A stretch of 64,000 nt of DNA from positions 248,001 to 312,000 of the forward strand of contig NZ_BNAY01000007.1 of NCBI RefSeq assembly GCF_014654365.1, in the 5' to 3' direction. Positions 32,335 to 40,193 of this stretch are shown here, piece by piece. The translations under genes and the position numbers were made by a program. The notes beneath the pieces are model-generated. The model worked only from the letters and a program-made list of their open reading frames with translations, made no database searches and had not been told where the DNA came from. Position 1 is the first letter of the stretch. Each line of letters starts with the position of its first letter. Source of the stretch: Amycolatopsis oliviviridis (GTDB lineage: Bacteria; Actinomycetota; Actinomycetes; Mycobacteriales; Pseudonocardiaceae).

Positions 32335-32996
32335 CGCAGCTCCTTCTTGCGAGCGAGGGTGAGGCCGTCGGCGATCGAGAGCAGCACCGACTCGACCCGG
32401 TCATCGGCCCGGACGTGGGCGTTGAACTCCTTGATGGCGAGGCCGTTGCCCGTCGGATGCTCTTCGGCCGCTTCGCCGTAGTAGAGCGAGTTGTCGGCCA
32501 GGATCAGGCCCCCCGGCCGCATCCGAGGCACGAGTTGTTCCCAATAGCCCTGGTATCCGGTCTTGTCGGCGTCGATGAACGCCAGGTCGATCACCGGCTC
32601 GTCAGGCAGCTCGGCCAGCCCCTCGGCCGCCGGACCGATGTGCTGCTGAATTCGGTCGTACACCCCCGCCTCCTTCCAGGCGGTGGCGGCGAGCGCGGTC
32701 CATTCTTCGGAGAGATCGAAGGTGTGGACCACGCCGTGCGGCTCCAGCCCACTCGCCAGCGCAAGCGTGGAGTAACCGGTGAACGTGCCGACCTCCACGA
32801 TGGTGGACGCGCGGATCGATCGGCTCAGCAAGGTCAGGAAAACGGCCTGTTCGTGCGGAATCTGCATTTCGGCGACGCCCCCGAGCCCTGTGGTCACCTC
32901 CACGAGCGCGCTCTGCGCCGGTGTGGGTGGCTCAGCCTGCGCGCTGATGTAGGCGCCGAGACGCGGAGTCAGCTGGATTCGTTTGTCCTGCTCCAT
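32331..32996 (-). CDS. Catechol O-methyltransferase (CCoAOMT/SafC type)
   Basis: 221 residues, a SAM-dependent, divalent-metal class I methyltransferase. The SAM motif is VEVGTFTGYSTLALA. The metal-binding acids are in FIDADKTGY and LADNSLYYGEA. This family methylates vicinal diphenols, including 3-hydroxytyrosines in saframycin-type pathways and caffeoyl-CoA in plants. The first 65 bases overlap the upstream hydroxylase gene and the end overlaps the ammonia-lyase start, so the three are tightly coupled. The likely role is 3-O-methylation of DOPA, or of caffeate if lyase action comes first. Confidence 0.85.
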   Translation of the reverse strand: MEQDKRIQLTPRLGAYISAQAEPPTPAQSALVEVTTGLGGVAEMQIPHEQAVFLTLLSRSIRASTIVEVGTFTGYSTLALASGLEPHGVVHTFDLSEEWTALAATAWKEAGVYDRIQQHIGPAAEGLAELPDEPVIDLAFIDADKTGYQGYWEQLVPRMRPGGLILADNSLYYGEAAEEHPTGNGLAIKEFNAHVRADDRVESVLLSIADGLTLARKKELR

Positions 32997-33861
32997 GGTC
33001 TTCCTCCAAGGCGATGAGTGCGAAACGTTCGAGCCGGCGGCACACGGTGTCCTGGAACCTGTCGACGCTCTCGTGTCCGTAGCGCGCTGTCAGCGGATGC
33101 CGGGCCAGGTCGGTCAGCGCCACAGTGGTGCGGCTGATGAGCTGTGCGACGAACTCGTGGCGGCAGAGGTCCTTGCGCCGGGTGCGGAAAAAGTCGTCCG
33201 CGGTGTCGCGTTCGGACTCCGAGATGGCGCTCTGCGCGTGACCCGATTCGCGCCGCAGCGAGGGGCCTTCCGGAACCAGCCGGTTGGCCAGCGACGCGTG
33301 TGCCAAGCGGTTGAACCGCATGGCGGCCTTCGCCTCGACGCCGAACCCGAATCGCTGCGTGAGCCGCGCGGACAACTCCTGGATCCTGGCGTTGTCCCGG
33401 TACCAGAGCCCGCTGAACCCCGGATGCGCCTCCGCCATCCGCACGCGGATCACGGTCTCGTAGACCTTCGGGGTGCAGCTTCCCGCGTACAGCAGCAACG
33501 CCGAGTAGGTGTCGAAGAGTTCGGCGATGCGCCGGTCTTCCCGGGACCGGGCGATCTCTGTCGTCACCGCTCGGGACAGGCTTTCGTGGAGCAGCCGCCA
33601 TGCGCAGAAGGACAGATGGTGCCCGAGCATCCAGCGTCCCCAGGCGGTGGCTTCCTCTTCGGCGACGGCCGGTGTCCCGGACCACGACCCCGCGATGGAC
33701 GCGTCCTCTGTGTCGCTTCGGGAGATTTCCCCGCAGCCAGGGCAGTCGGCGAAGGAGGTTTCCGGCATCGGCAGGTGCAGCCAGGCCGGTTCGAGGCCAG
33801 TGCGAGCGGGCACGGGGGGCGCCGGAAACCGGAACGACAAGAAGGATGAGTTGTCGCTCAT
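32932..33861 (-). CDS. Probable haem-dependent L-tyrosine 3-hydroxylase (LmbB2/Orf13-like)
   Basis: 309 residues, mostly helical, with no signal peptide. A histidine-rich stretch GRWMLGHHLSFCAWRLLHE lies near residues 75-93, followed by STPEVY-like CTPKVYETVIRVRM and FSGLWYRDNARIQEL. Size and these features fit the haem-dependent tyrosine hydroxylases of lincomycin and anthramycin pathways as I remember them, and the neighbours (catechol methyltransferase, tyrosine lyase) need exactly a DOPA-forming enzyme. The fold could alternatively be another tryptophan-dioxygenase-superfamily or haem-oxygenase-like protein. ATG 33861 has GAAAGGAAA. The 3' end overlaps the methyltransferase gene by 65 bases. 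Confidence 0.55.
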   Translation of the reverse strand: MSDNSSFLSFRFPAPPVPARTGLEPAWLHLPMPETSFADCPGCGEISRSDTEDASIAGSWSGTPAVAEEEATAWGRWMLGHHLSFCAWRLLHESLSRAVTTEIARSREDRRIAELFDTYSALLLYAGSCTPKVYETVIRVRMAEAHPGFSGLWYRDNARIQELSARLTQRFGFGVEAKAAMRFNRLAHASLANRLVPEGPSLRRESGHAQSAISESERDTADDFFRTRRKDLCRHEFVAQLISRTTVALTDLARHPLTARYGHESVDRFQDTVCRRLERFALIALEEDHGAGQTNPADSASRRLHQRAG

Positions 33862-33980
33862 GTGATTTCCTTTCAGGGGGAGGGAATCTCCTGCCGCTTG
33901 CGCGCGCTCGTCGTGATCAAGATCTTCGGATCCAGAAGTCACCGGGGGCAAGCGGTTGTTCCGGGTCACGGAACCTGGTT

Positions 33981-35444
33981 TCACCGGACTACCTCGAACT
34001 GGCCCATCATCGAATGTGACGAGTGGTCCATGAAGTGGCAGTGGAAGGGATATCGCCCGGTATAGCCGTCGAAGGTGGCCTGAATACGTACCACGTCCCC
34101 GGGGTTCGTACGGACCGTGTCCTTCGGGTACGCGTCGTAGGACGGCTCCGGATGCCCGTTGCGGTCCAGGATCTGGAACTGCACCAGATGCAGATGCATC
34201 GCGTGCGGGATCCCCAGCGCGCCGTCACCGTTGACGATCTCCCAGATCTCGGTGGCACCGTGCTCGATCGTCGCATCGACCCGTTCGGGGTCGAAACCCC
34301 TGCCGTTGATGTGGAACTCATGGGTGTTCGGGTCCGCGCTGAGCACGAACCGGCGGTGCTTCGACGGGGTTCGTCGCGGTGGAGCCTCGATCGGCCAGTC
34401 GCGGATACCCAGCCCGCGCAGGAAACCCTCGGCGGACGACGCGCGCGCGACGATGCCCGATGGGCCGCCTCCGCCGACGCGGAACTGCATGATCGGTCGT
34501 TTCAGGTCGTCGGCGGCGATGGAGTTCTCAAGTACCACTTGGCTTCCCGGCCGGACGGAACGGAAATCGACCACCACCTCGGCGCGTTCGGAGGGCCACA
34601 GGTCGATTTCCCTCCGCATCGCCGGAACGGGGAGGAAACCGCCATCGGACGCGATCTGCAGGAACGAAGCTCCCTCGGTGAGGGTGAAGCGGAAAGGTTC
34701 GAGATTGGAACAGTTGACCAGCCTGAGCCGGTACACCCGCCGCTCGACGTCCAGATAGGGCTGTGGGCGCCCGTTCACCAGAATCGTCGGCCGGTTCAGG
34801 TAGTCGTCATACCGGTAGACGAGCCGCCCGTCACCGCCGAACTTCGCGTCTCTGATCAGCAACGGGATGTCGTACCGTCCACTCGGGAGCGGGAGACGGC
34901 GGCCGACCGGGTCGGAGAGCAGATACGCGCCCGCCAGTCCGCGGTAGACCTGTTCGCTTTCGGCGTGGTGTGTGTGGTCGTGGTACCAGAGGGTCGCGGC
35001 GGCCTGGTGGTTCGGGTACCGGTACACCCTGGAAGTGCCGGGCGCGATGGGATCGAGTGGATGGCCGTCGCTGGACGCGGGGACGTTCGCGCCGTGCAGG
35101 TGCACCGTCGCGGGCTTGCCCATCCTGTTGGTATGCCTGATGACGGTTTCCCGGCCGCGCGTGGCGCGGATGGTCGGACCGGGGAAGCTCCCGTTGTAGG
35201 TGAGGAGCCGGGTCCGCGTGCCCGGGAGGATCTCGTGCTCTGTCTCGGAGATCTCGACTTCATAGAAGTCCGTGGTCGAAGTCCGGTGTACGGGCATCAG
35301 GTCCGGGGGAAGAGACAAGGGCATCGAGAACGGAGCCGGCATCGGTGGGTCGTCGGACAGGGCGGACGCCAGCCGCCCGGCGGGGAAGAGCATGGCCGCG
35401 CCGGCGGCCGAACCGAGTTTGAGTACATCCCGGCGGTTGAGCAT
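33981..35444 (-). CDS. Tat-exported multicopper oxidase (CotA/phenoxazinone-synthase-like)
   Basis: 487 residues. The N-terminus has a twin-arginine signal (RRDVLK, then an alanine-rich core, about 1-28). All copper-ligand motifs are present: HLHGANVP, WYHDHTHH, HAMHLHLVQF and HCHFMDHSSHSMM. Such laccase-like enzymes oxidise phenols, aminophenols or metals with reduction of oxygen to water, outside the membrane. Its place in an operon making a methoxyphenol suggests oxidative coupling of the phenol after or during export. ATG 35444 has GGAAGGTGA. The gap to the hydroxylase gene is 119 bases, the longest within the operon. Confidence 0.88.
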   Translation of the reverse strand: MLNRRDVLKLGSAAGAAMLFPAGRLASALSDDPPMPAPFSMPLSLPPDLMPVHRTSTTDFYEVEISETEHEILPGTRTRLLTYNGSFPGPTIRATRGRETVIRHTNRMGKPATVHLHGANVPASSDGHPLDPIAPGTSRVYRYPNHQAAATLWYHDHTHHAESEQVYRGLAGAYLLSDPVGRRLPLPSGRYDIPLLIRDAKFGGDGRLVYRYDDYLNRPTILVNGRPQPYLDVERRVYRLRLVNCSNLEPFRFTLTEGASFLQIASDGGFLPVPAMRREIDLWPSERAEVVVDFRSVRPGSQVVLENSIAADDLKRPIMQFRVGGGGPSGIVARASSAEGFLRGLGIRDWPIEAPPRRTPSKHRRFVLSADPNTHEFHINGRGFDPERVDATIEHGATEIWEIVNGDGALGIPHAMHLHLVQFQILDRNGHPEPSYDAYPKDTVRTNPGDVVRIQATFDGYTGRYPFHCHFMDHSSHSMMGQFEVVR

Positions 35445-35450
35445 GGGGGA

Positions 35451-35990
35451 TCACCTTCCCGAGTGCGACCGGGCCCGCAGGGCGGAAGCCGCGGCGAAGA
35501 GGAGAGCGAGCAAGAACGAGTACTGCGACACCGTGATCGCCGCGGCGAGGGTATTGCCGAAGGAGATCGCGTTGCCCACGGTCAGGCTCGCGATCGGCAC
35601 GGTGGACACCGCGGCGAACACCGAGCAGGACGCGGCGAAGAGCACCGAGGTCGTCGTCCGGCCGGCCGGTACCCGGCGGCGGGCGAGCGCGGCGGAGGCC
35701 GCGACACCGCCGAAGGTCGCGTGCACGGCGAGCAGCGCGATCCCGGCGAGATTCGGGGCCTGTTCCCTGAGCACCGCTGGTGGCGGAGCGAGGGTGCCCA
35801 GGGCGCCACCGTGATGCCCCGCCCCGGACGGGTTCATGATGGCGGGCGGTTTCCCGGTGTCGAGGACCAGTGACCAGTCCCGGATCGACCAGGCGATCAC
35901 CGCCGCGATGGCCACGGCGAGCAGGGCCAGCGACGACGTATGCCACCGGAATGAAGGTGTGGCAGGGCGGTTCACCGTGTTCGTGATCAT
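35451..35990 (-). CDS. Membrane protein with four predicted helices
   Basis: 179 residues, hydrophobic, with helices at about 19-38, 75-100, 112-132 and 140-168. A small loop holds a histidine pair (SGAGHHGGAL, about 55-64). I do not recognise a family with confidence; the position 6 bases upstream of a secreted copper oxidase raises a role in copper supply or membrane anchoring, without direct evidence. ATG 35990 has GGAGG at good spacing. It follows the SnoaL-like gene by 18 bases. Confidence 0.6.
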   Translation of the reverse strand: MITNTVNRPATPSFRWHTSSLALLAVAIAAVIAWSIRDWSLVLDTGKPPAIMNPSGAGHHGGALGTLAPPPAVLREQAPNLAGIALLAVHATFGGVAASAALARRRVPAGRTTTSVLFAASCSVFAAVSTVPIASLTVGNAISFGNTLAAAITVSQYSFLLALLFAAASALRARSHSGR

Positions 35991-36008
35991 GATCGAAGTC
36001 CTCCGCGC

Positions 36009-36935
36009 CTATCCGGCCGGAAGGGTTTCGAGGGCCACCCAGTGCTCCAACAGCCTCCCGTCGCGGACGCGGAACAAGTCGGCGGAGAGCACTTCGGGAT
36101 CAGCGAACAGGTTCTTCAGGTGGGCGTACACCAGGACCAGGTCTCCCTCCGCGACGACGAATTTCACGTCGGCCCGGTAATCGGGCTGCGCTGCGTATAC
36201 GGCGTCCATGAATTCGACGAGTGCCGCGGATCCGTTCGGAACGCCGGGGAAGTGCTGGTAGTAGGTGTTGTCGCCGATGTACCGGTCGATGCCCTGCCGT
36301 CGCAGTGCGGCGTCGGGCTCGTTGATCACCTCGGCGAAGAGGCCACCGGCGGCCAGCTTGCTGTCCGCGTCGGTGGACAACGGCAATGGGCGTGACACCT
36401 GTGGTGCGCTGAGGGTGGAGAACATGTCGTTGCCGATGGCCGACGCCGCGGGAACTTCCTGGCTCACTTCCCACTGCTCGGCGATGCGCCCGTCATCGAG
36501 GCGGAAGACGTTCATGACCGCGATTCCCGCGTCGCCTCGTTCGCGTACCAGGTTGCCGTGCACCACAACGAGGTTTCCTTCGGCGAAAAGACGTTTGATG
36601 TCATAGCGGAGCTCCGGGTGCTTCGCCCGAAGTGCGGCCTGATGACGGAGGAGGGCTTCACGGCCGTTCGCCAGACCGGGTTTGTGCTGGACGAGATCGA
36701 CGTGCAGCGCTCGGCCCGCGGCGGTGAGGTCTCCGCGGTTCACCGCGTGAAAGAACCTCTTCACGAGGGTCTTGTTCGTGGTTTCCCTGGCCTGGACGGC
36801 AACCACGGTGGGGGAGTACTGCTCAGACGGCGCCGTGCCCCACGCCACAGGGTGTGTACTCACCAGGGTCGCCGCGACGACGCCGATGACGATCAGCAGT
36901 CGCCGCGAACGGCGCATCGCGATGGTGACGGACAT
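36009..36935 (-). CDS. Exported protein with two SnoaL-like (NTF2-fold) domains
   Basis: 308 residues. A signal peptide (MSVTIAMRRSRRLLIVIG, cleavage around residue 32) precedes two tandem SnoaL-like units (about 42-155 and 180-300), each ending in a strand like FRLDDGRIAEQWEV or FRVRDGRLLEHWVAL. Intracellular SnoaL proteins close polyketide rings; secreted tandem versions are of unknown function. It is the first gene of the aromatic operon (36935 to 28642), with a near-palindrome at 37021-37041 upstream. The ATG at 36935 was chosen because it gives the signal peptide. Confidence 0.72.
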   Translation of the reverse strand: MSVTIAMRRSRRLLIVIGVVAATLVSTHPVAWGTAPSEQYSPTVVAVQARETTNKTLVKRFFHAVNRGDLTAAGRALHVDLVQHKPGLANGREALLRHQAALRAKHPELRYDIKRLFAEGNLVVVHGNLVRERGDAGIAVMNVFRLDDGRIAEQWEVSQEVPAASAIGNDMFSTLSAPQVSRPLPLSTDADSKLAAGGLFAEVINEPDAALRRQGIDRYIGDNTYYQHFPGVPNGSAALVEFMDAVYAAQPDYRADVKFVVAEGDLVLVYAHLKNLFADPEVLSADLFRVRDGRLLEHWVALETLPAG

Positions 36936-37249
36936 GGTGAACCTCGCCTTCGAATCGGAACCGAGATGCGGCCGCTTCGTGTGTGCCGGGAGTCGAATGC
37001 CGTCCGGCGGGCCGGTCTCTCCTGTCACCGACGGCGACAGGATGGGCAAAGGCTAGGTGTCCTCAACGAATTCTCAAGACTTCTGTTCCAGGGGGCGGAA
37101 AACCTGGCCGAAAGTCGACCCTCGCCGCCGTGAAAGCTGCCTGGATGGTGATGGTGCCCGGGAGGGCGCAGATGTCACGATGAGGGTGCACGGGAATTCC
37201 GCCGGACGAGGGCAGGGTGATTCCCAATGCGGGAAAGGAACGGAACCGG
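36936..37249. promoter_or_regulatory. Promoter region of the aromatic operon
   Basis: 314 bases between the first gene of the aromatic operon and the NarL-type regulator gene. At 37021-37041 lies CCTGTCACCGACGGCGACAGG, a 21-base near-perfect palindrome (one mismatched pair), 86 bases before the operon start and a good operator candidate. No clear -35/-10 pair or coding sequence was identified. Confidence 0.5.
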
Positions 37250-37951
37250 TCAGGAGGCCACGGGCATGCGCACCGGGACGAGAACATCCCGGGCCACCGG
37301 CGCAGGGAAGGCCGCCGAGTCGTGGGCGATGATGGCGGCTTGGACGCGGTTGGCGCAGCCGAGTTTGGTGAGGATGTGGCTGACGTGTCCTTTGACCGCG
37401 CCTTCGCTGACAAAGAGAAGGCGGGCGATTTCGGCGTTGCCGAGTCCGTGGACGAGGTGAGCCAGCACTTCGCGTTCCCGTGCGGTGAGCCGGTCGATCT
37501 GCTCACGCGCGGCGCGTGTGCGGCCGCGATCGACCCGCAGGAAGCTGTCGATCACGCACCGGGTGATCGCGGGGGAAAGGAACGCGCTGCCTGAGGCGAC
37601 CGCGGAAACCGCGTCGATCAGTTTCCGGCTGGAGAATTCTTTTTTCAGGAACCCGCTCGCACCGGAATCGAACGAACGATAGATATCGTCTTCGGTCGCC
37701 ACGGAGGTCAGGATGACGACCTTCGTCGTGGGCAGTTCACGGTTGAGCCGACGGGTGGTCTCGATCCCGTCCCATTCGGTTGTCGGCATATCCGTGATGA
37801 GGACATCGGGGCGGTATCGCCGTGCCAGTTCCACCGCACGACGACCGCTTTCGGTATCGGCTACGACGTCGACGGTCCCGGACGCGCGCAGAATGCTGCA
37901 GATCCCCGCGCGGGCCAGTTCGTCGGCGTCCGCCACCACAACACTGATCAT
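37250..37951 (-). CDS. NarL/FixJ-family response regulator
   Basis: 233 residues. The receiver domain (about 1-120) has VVVADADELAR, the phosphorylatable Asp in VLITDMP and the Lys in FLKKEF. The LuxR-type DNA-binding domain (about 160-225) has RLTAREREVLAHLVHGLGNAEIA and SEGAVKGHVSHILTKLG. No partner histidine kinase is in the window. ATG 37951 has GGAAAG; a GTG at 37960 is possible. It is divergent from the IclR gene and could control the operon below it. Confidence 0.88.
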   Translation of the reverse strand: MISVVVADADELARAGICSILRASGTVDVVADTESGRRAVELARRYRPDVLITDMPTTEWDGIETTRRLNRELPTTKVVILTSVATEDDIYRSFDSGASGFLKKEFSSRKLIDAVSAVASGSAFLSPAITRCVIDSFLRVDRGRTRAAREQIDRLTAREREVLAHLVHGLGNAEIARLLFVSEGAVKGHVSHILTKLGCANRVQAAIIAHDSAAFPAPVARDVLVPVRMPVAS

Positions 37952-38311
37952 GGGACTCACTTTCCGAAGCGAGTGGTCGCTGGGTCGGGTGGACCACGTC
38001 GATGAGGTGAACCTGCCCGGACCATATGTTTCCGGTCGTGTGGGCGACCAGGGGCGTCAGGGCACAGACGTTCGCCGAATCTCCCCGAGATCGGCTTCTG
38101 GTCGGAAGGTATCCCCCTGGCCTCCGTGAGGTAGCCGAACGGCCAGGTCGGCCGGCGTTCGTTCTGGCGGATCGGCCATCGAATGCCGTGCCGGAATTGT
38201 GCAGAATTCCCTCAGGGCCGACGGAGGGGATCCAGGAGGAGCCGGTCCTGGGAAACCTGTTTCGCGACCAGGTTTCGATTCGGTGTTCCGGGCTTCGAAA
38301 GGTATGTGGTG
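37952..38311. promoter_or_regulatory. Divergent regulatory region with two inverted repeats
   Basis: 360 bases between a NarL-type and an IclR-type regulator gene, without coding content. Two perfect inverted repeats stand out: GGAATT-GTGCAG-AATTCC (38193-38210) and GAAACCTG-9 bases-CAGGTTTC (38252-38276), the second 36 bases before the IclR start. IclR proteins commonly bind such short palindromes upstream of their own gene, so autoregulation is plausible. Confidence 0.5.
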
Positions 38312-39139
38312 ATGACGAAGCAGGTGTCTGGTGGTCTGGGGAATGTGATACCGGCGGGGTTCGAGCGGAGGCGTGGGGAACAGTCGATTCCGGAGGCGCG
38401 CTGCGCCGCGAGCAAGGTTTTGGTGGTGCTCGGCATTCTCGATGCGAGCAGGAAGCCGCTCACGCTCACCGAAGTGAGCAGCCGCAGCGGATTCCCCAAA
38501 CCCACCGTGCACCGGTTGTTGTCGGTGTTGCGCACCTATGAGCTATCGGCCCGTACCGAGGACAACAGGCACGTCGCCACCCGCAACGCCTCGATGTTCG
38601 GAGCGGGATCCGAGGGACTGGGCGCCGGGACCGATTCGGTTCTGGCGTTGCTGCGGGCCGAGTCGACGCCGTACCTGGTCGACCTTCACAACCTGACCGG
38701 CGCGACGGCGATGATCAGCGCTCTCGTCGACGGCGGGGTGCAGATGGTGAACCAGATCCATGGGCACCGGGGGGTGCGGGTGAGCGGCCCGCTCGCGGTG
38801 GTCGAAACCGCACTCGGCGCCCAGACCGATCGCTACCGTTCCAGCACGTCGATCGTCGTCGCGCGGGAACTGTTCGAGTTCCGGCGCTTCGGCGTCGCGC
38901 AGCGGGTCGATCACGCCGGCAGGCTCGCCAGTGTGGCCGCGCCGATCTACCACAACGGCGTTCCCTTCCCGGTGCCGATCGCCCTGTCGGTCAGCTTCCG
39001 GCCGGGCGAGTGCGCGCTCGAACGCGTTCCGGACCTGGTACGGCGCAGCGCCCATTCTTTCGCCTGCGCGGTTCGGCGCGCGCTGGCCATGTCCGCTGTC
39101 GCCGGGGCGCGCGGGAGTGAAAGCGAGGCCTCGCGATGA
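38312..39139 (+). CDS. IclR-family transcriptional regulator
   Basis: 275 residues. The N-terminal winged helix (about 30-90) has ASKVLVVLGILDASRKPLTL and SGFPKPTVHRLLSVL. The effector domain (about 100-265) resembles IclR ligand domains but lacks the most conserved motifs. ATG 38312 has GAAAGG upstream. The stop overlaps the dehydrogenase start (ATGA), giving a three-gene operon regulator-dehydrogenase-SDR (38312-41084). It probably senses a substrate of these two dehydrogenases. Confidence 0.85.
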   Translation: MTKQVSGGLGNVIPAGFERRRGEQSIPEARCAASKVLVVLGILDASRKPLTLTEVSSRSGFPKPTVHRLLSVLRTYELSARTEDNRHVATRNASMFGAGSEGLGAGTDSVLALLRAESTPYLVDLHNLTGATAMISALVDGGVQMVNQIHGHRGVRVSGPLAVVETALGAQTDRYRSSTSIVVARELFEFRRFGVAQRVDHAGRLASVAAPIYHNGVPFPVPIALSVSFRPGECALERVPDLVRRSAHSFACAVRRALAMSAVAGARGSESEASR

Positions 39140-40161
39140 AAGCGGCGATCCTGCGTTCCCCCGGCTCACTGGCCGTGACAGAGGTGCCGGACCCCGGTAT
39201 CGAGCATCCGTCCGACGCTGTCGTGCGGGTGGTGGCCGCGGGTATCTGCGGTACCGACCTGCGGGGCTATCAGGGCAGGCCCGGCCCGGTCGAAGGGCCG
39301 CGATGCGGGCACGAGTTCGTCGGTGTGGTCACCGAGACCGGGGCGGAGGTGCGCACTGTTCGGCCAGGGCAGCTGGTCGTGGCGCCGTTCATGTTCTCGG
39401 ACGGGGACTGTGTCCGCTGTGTCCGCGGCAATCAGCCCTCTTGCGCGCGGGGCGGAATGTGGGGCATCGACGCGGGTGGAGGCCAGGCCGAAGCAGTCCG
39501 CGTTCCCTTCGCCGACGGCACGCTGATCCGGGTGCCGATGGACGAGCGGGACGAACGGATTCCGGCCGTGCTGGCGCTCGCGGATGTGATGGCCACCGGG
39601 CACCATGCCCTGCACGCGAGCGGCCGGGCCGCGCCCGCGACGGTCGCCGTGGTGGGCGACGGGGCGGTCGGGCTGTGCGCGGTCCTCGCAGCGCGGAGGG
39701 CCGGTGCCGAGCGGATCTTCCTGTTCGGGCACCACGAGCCGCGGCTGGCGGTCGGCCGGGGGTTCGGCGCCACGGACATTGTCAGCGCTCCTGCTACCGC
39801 GGGGCACGCCGAGGTTCTCGAGGCCACCGGCGGCGCCGGTGTCGATCTCGTGGTCGAAGCGGTCGGCGCGCAGAGCGCCATGGACACCGCGGTGGCGGTG
39901 TGCGCCGATGGAGGGGCGATAAGCCTGGTCGGTGGGCCATACAGCACCGTCGACGCGCTGGCCTGTCATTTGCGGAACGTGAGTTTCACCGGGGGAGTCG
40001 CGCCGGCTCGGTCCTATCTGCCGGAACTGCTGGACGACGTCGTGGCCGGGCGCCTCGACCCGAGTCCGGTCTTCGACCTCGGCGTCCGGCTCGACGGGAT
40101 CGGCGACGGCTATCGCGCGATGGCCGACCGGCAGGCGATCAAGGTGCTGGTCACGGTGTGA
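39136..40161 (+). CDS. Zinc-dependent medium-chain alcohol dehydrogenase
   Basis: 341 residues, MDR fold. The catalytic zinc ligands are in GICGTDLRG and CGHEFVGVV. The structural zinc lobe (DGDCVRCVRGNQPSC) has three clear cysteines rather than four. The Rossmann motif is VVGDGAVGLCAVLAARRAGA. Relatives include threonine, sorbitol and formaldehyde dehydrogenases. It is coupled to the IclR gene upstream and followed 32 bases later by an SDR. The substrate is unknown; an alcohol derived from the LuxC/LuxE aldehyde is one option. Confidence 0.87.
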   Translation: MKAAILRSPGSLAVTEVPDPGIEHPSDAVVRVVAAGICGTDLRGYQGRPGPVEGPRCGHEFVGVVTETGAEVRTVRPGQLVVAPFMFSDGDCVRCVRGNQPSCARGGMWGIDAGGGQAEAVRVPFADGTLIRVPMDERDERIPAVLALADVMATGHHALHASGRAAPATVAVVGDGAVGLCAVLAARRAGAERIFLFGHHEPRLAVGRGFGATDIVSAPATAGHAEVLEATGGAGVDLVVEAVGAQSAMDTAVAVCADGGAISLVGGPYSTVDALACHLRNVSFTGGVAPARSYLPELLDDVVAGRLDPSPVFDLGVRLDGIGDGYRAMADRQAIKVLVTV

Positions 40162-40193
40162 GACAGCGGTGGCTGTCAGGAAGGAGTGAGTCG

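Noticed and set aside
33939..33950. A 12-base copy of the tRNA 3' end (TCACCGGGGGCA), possible second attachment site
   Set aside because: The match is short, GC-rich and lies between two operon genes; a chance match of this length is plausible in 64 kb of this composition and nothing else there looks like an att site.
34023..35873. Plus-strand open frame of about 600 codons opposite the copper oxidase gene
   Set aside because: The minus strand carries all copper-ligand motifs and a Tat signal; the plus-strand translation is low-complexity.
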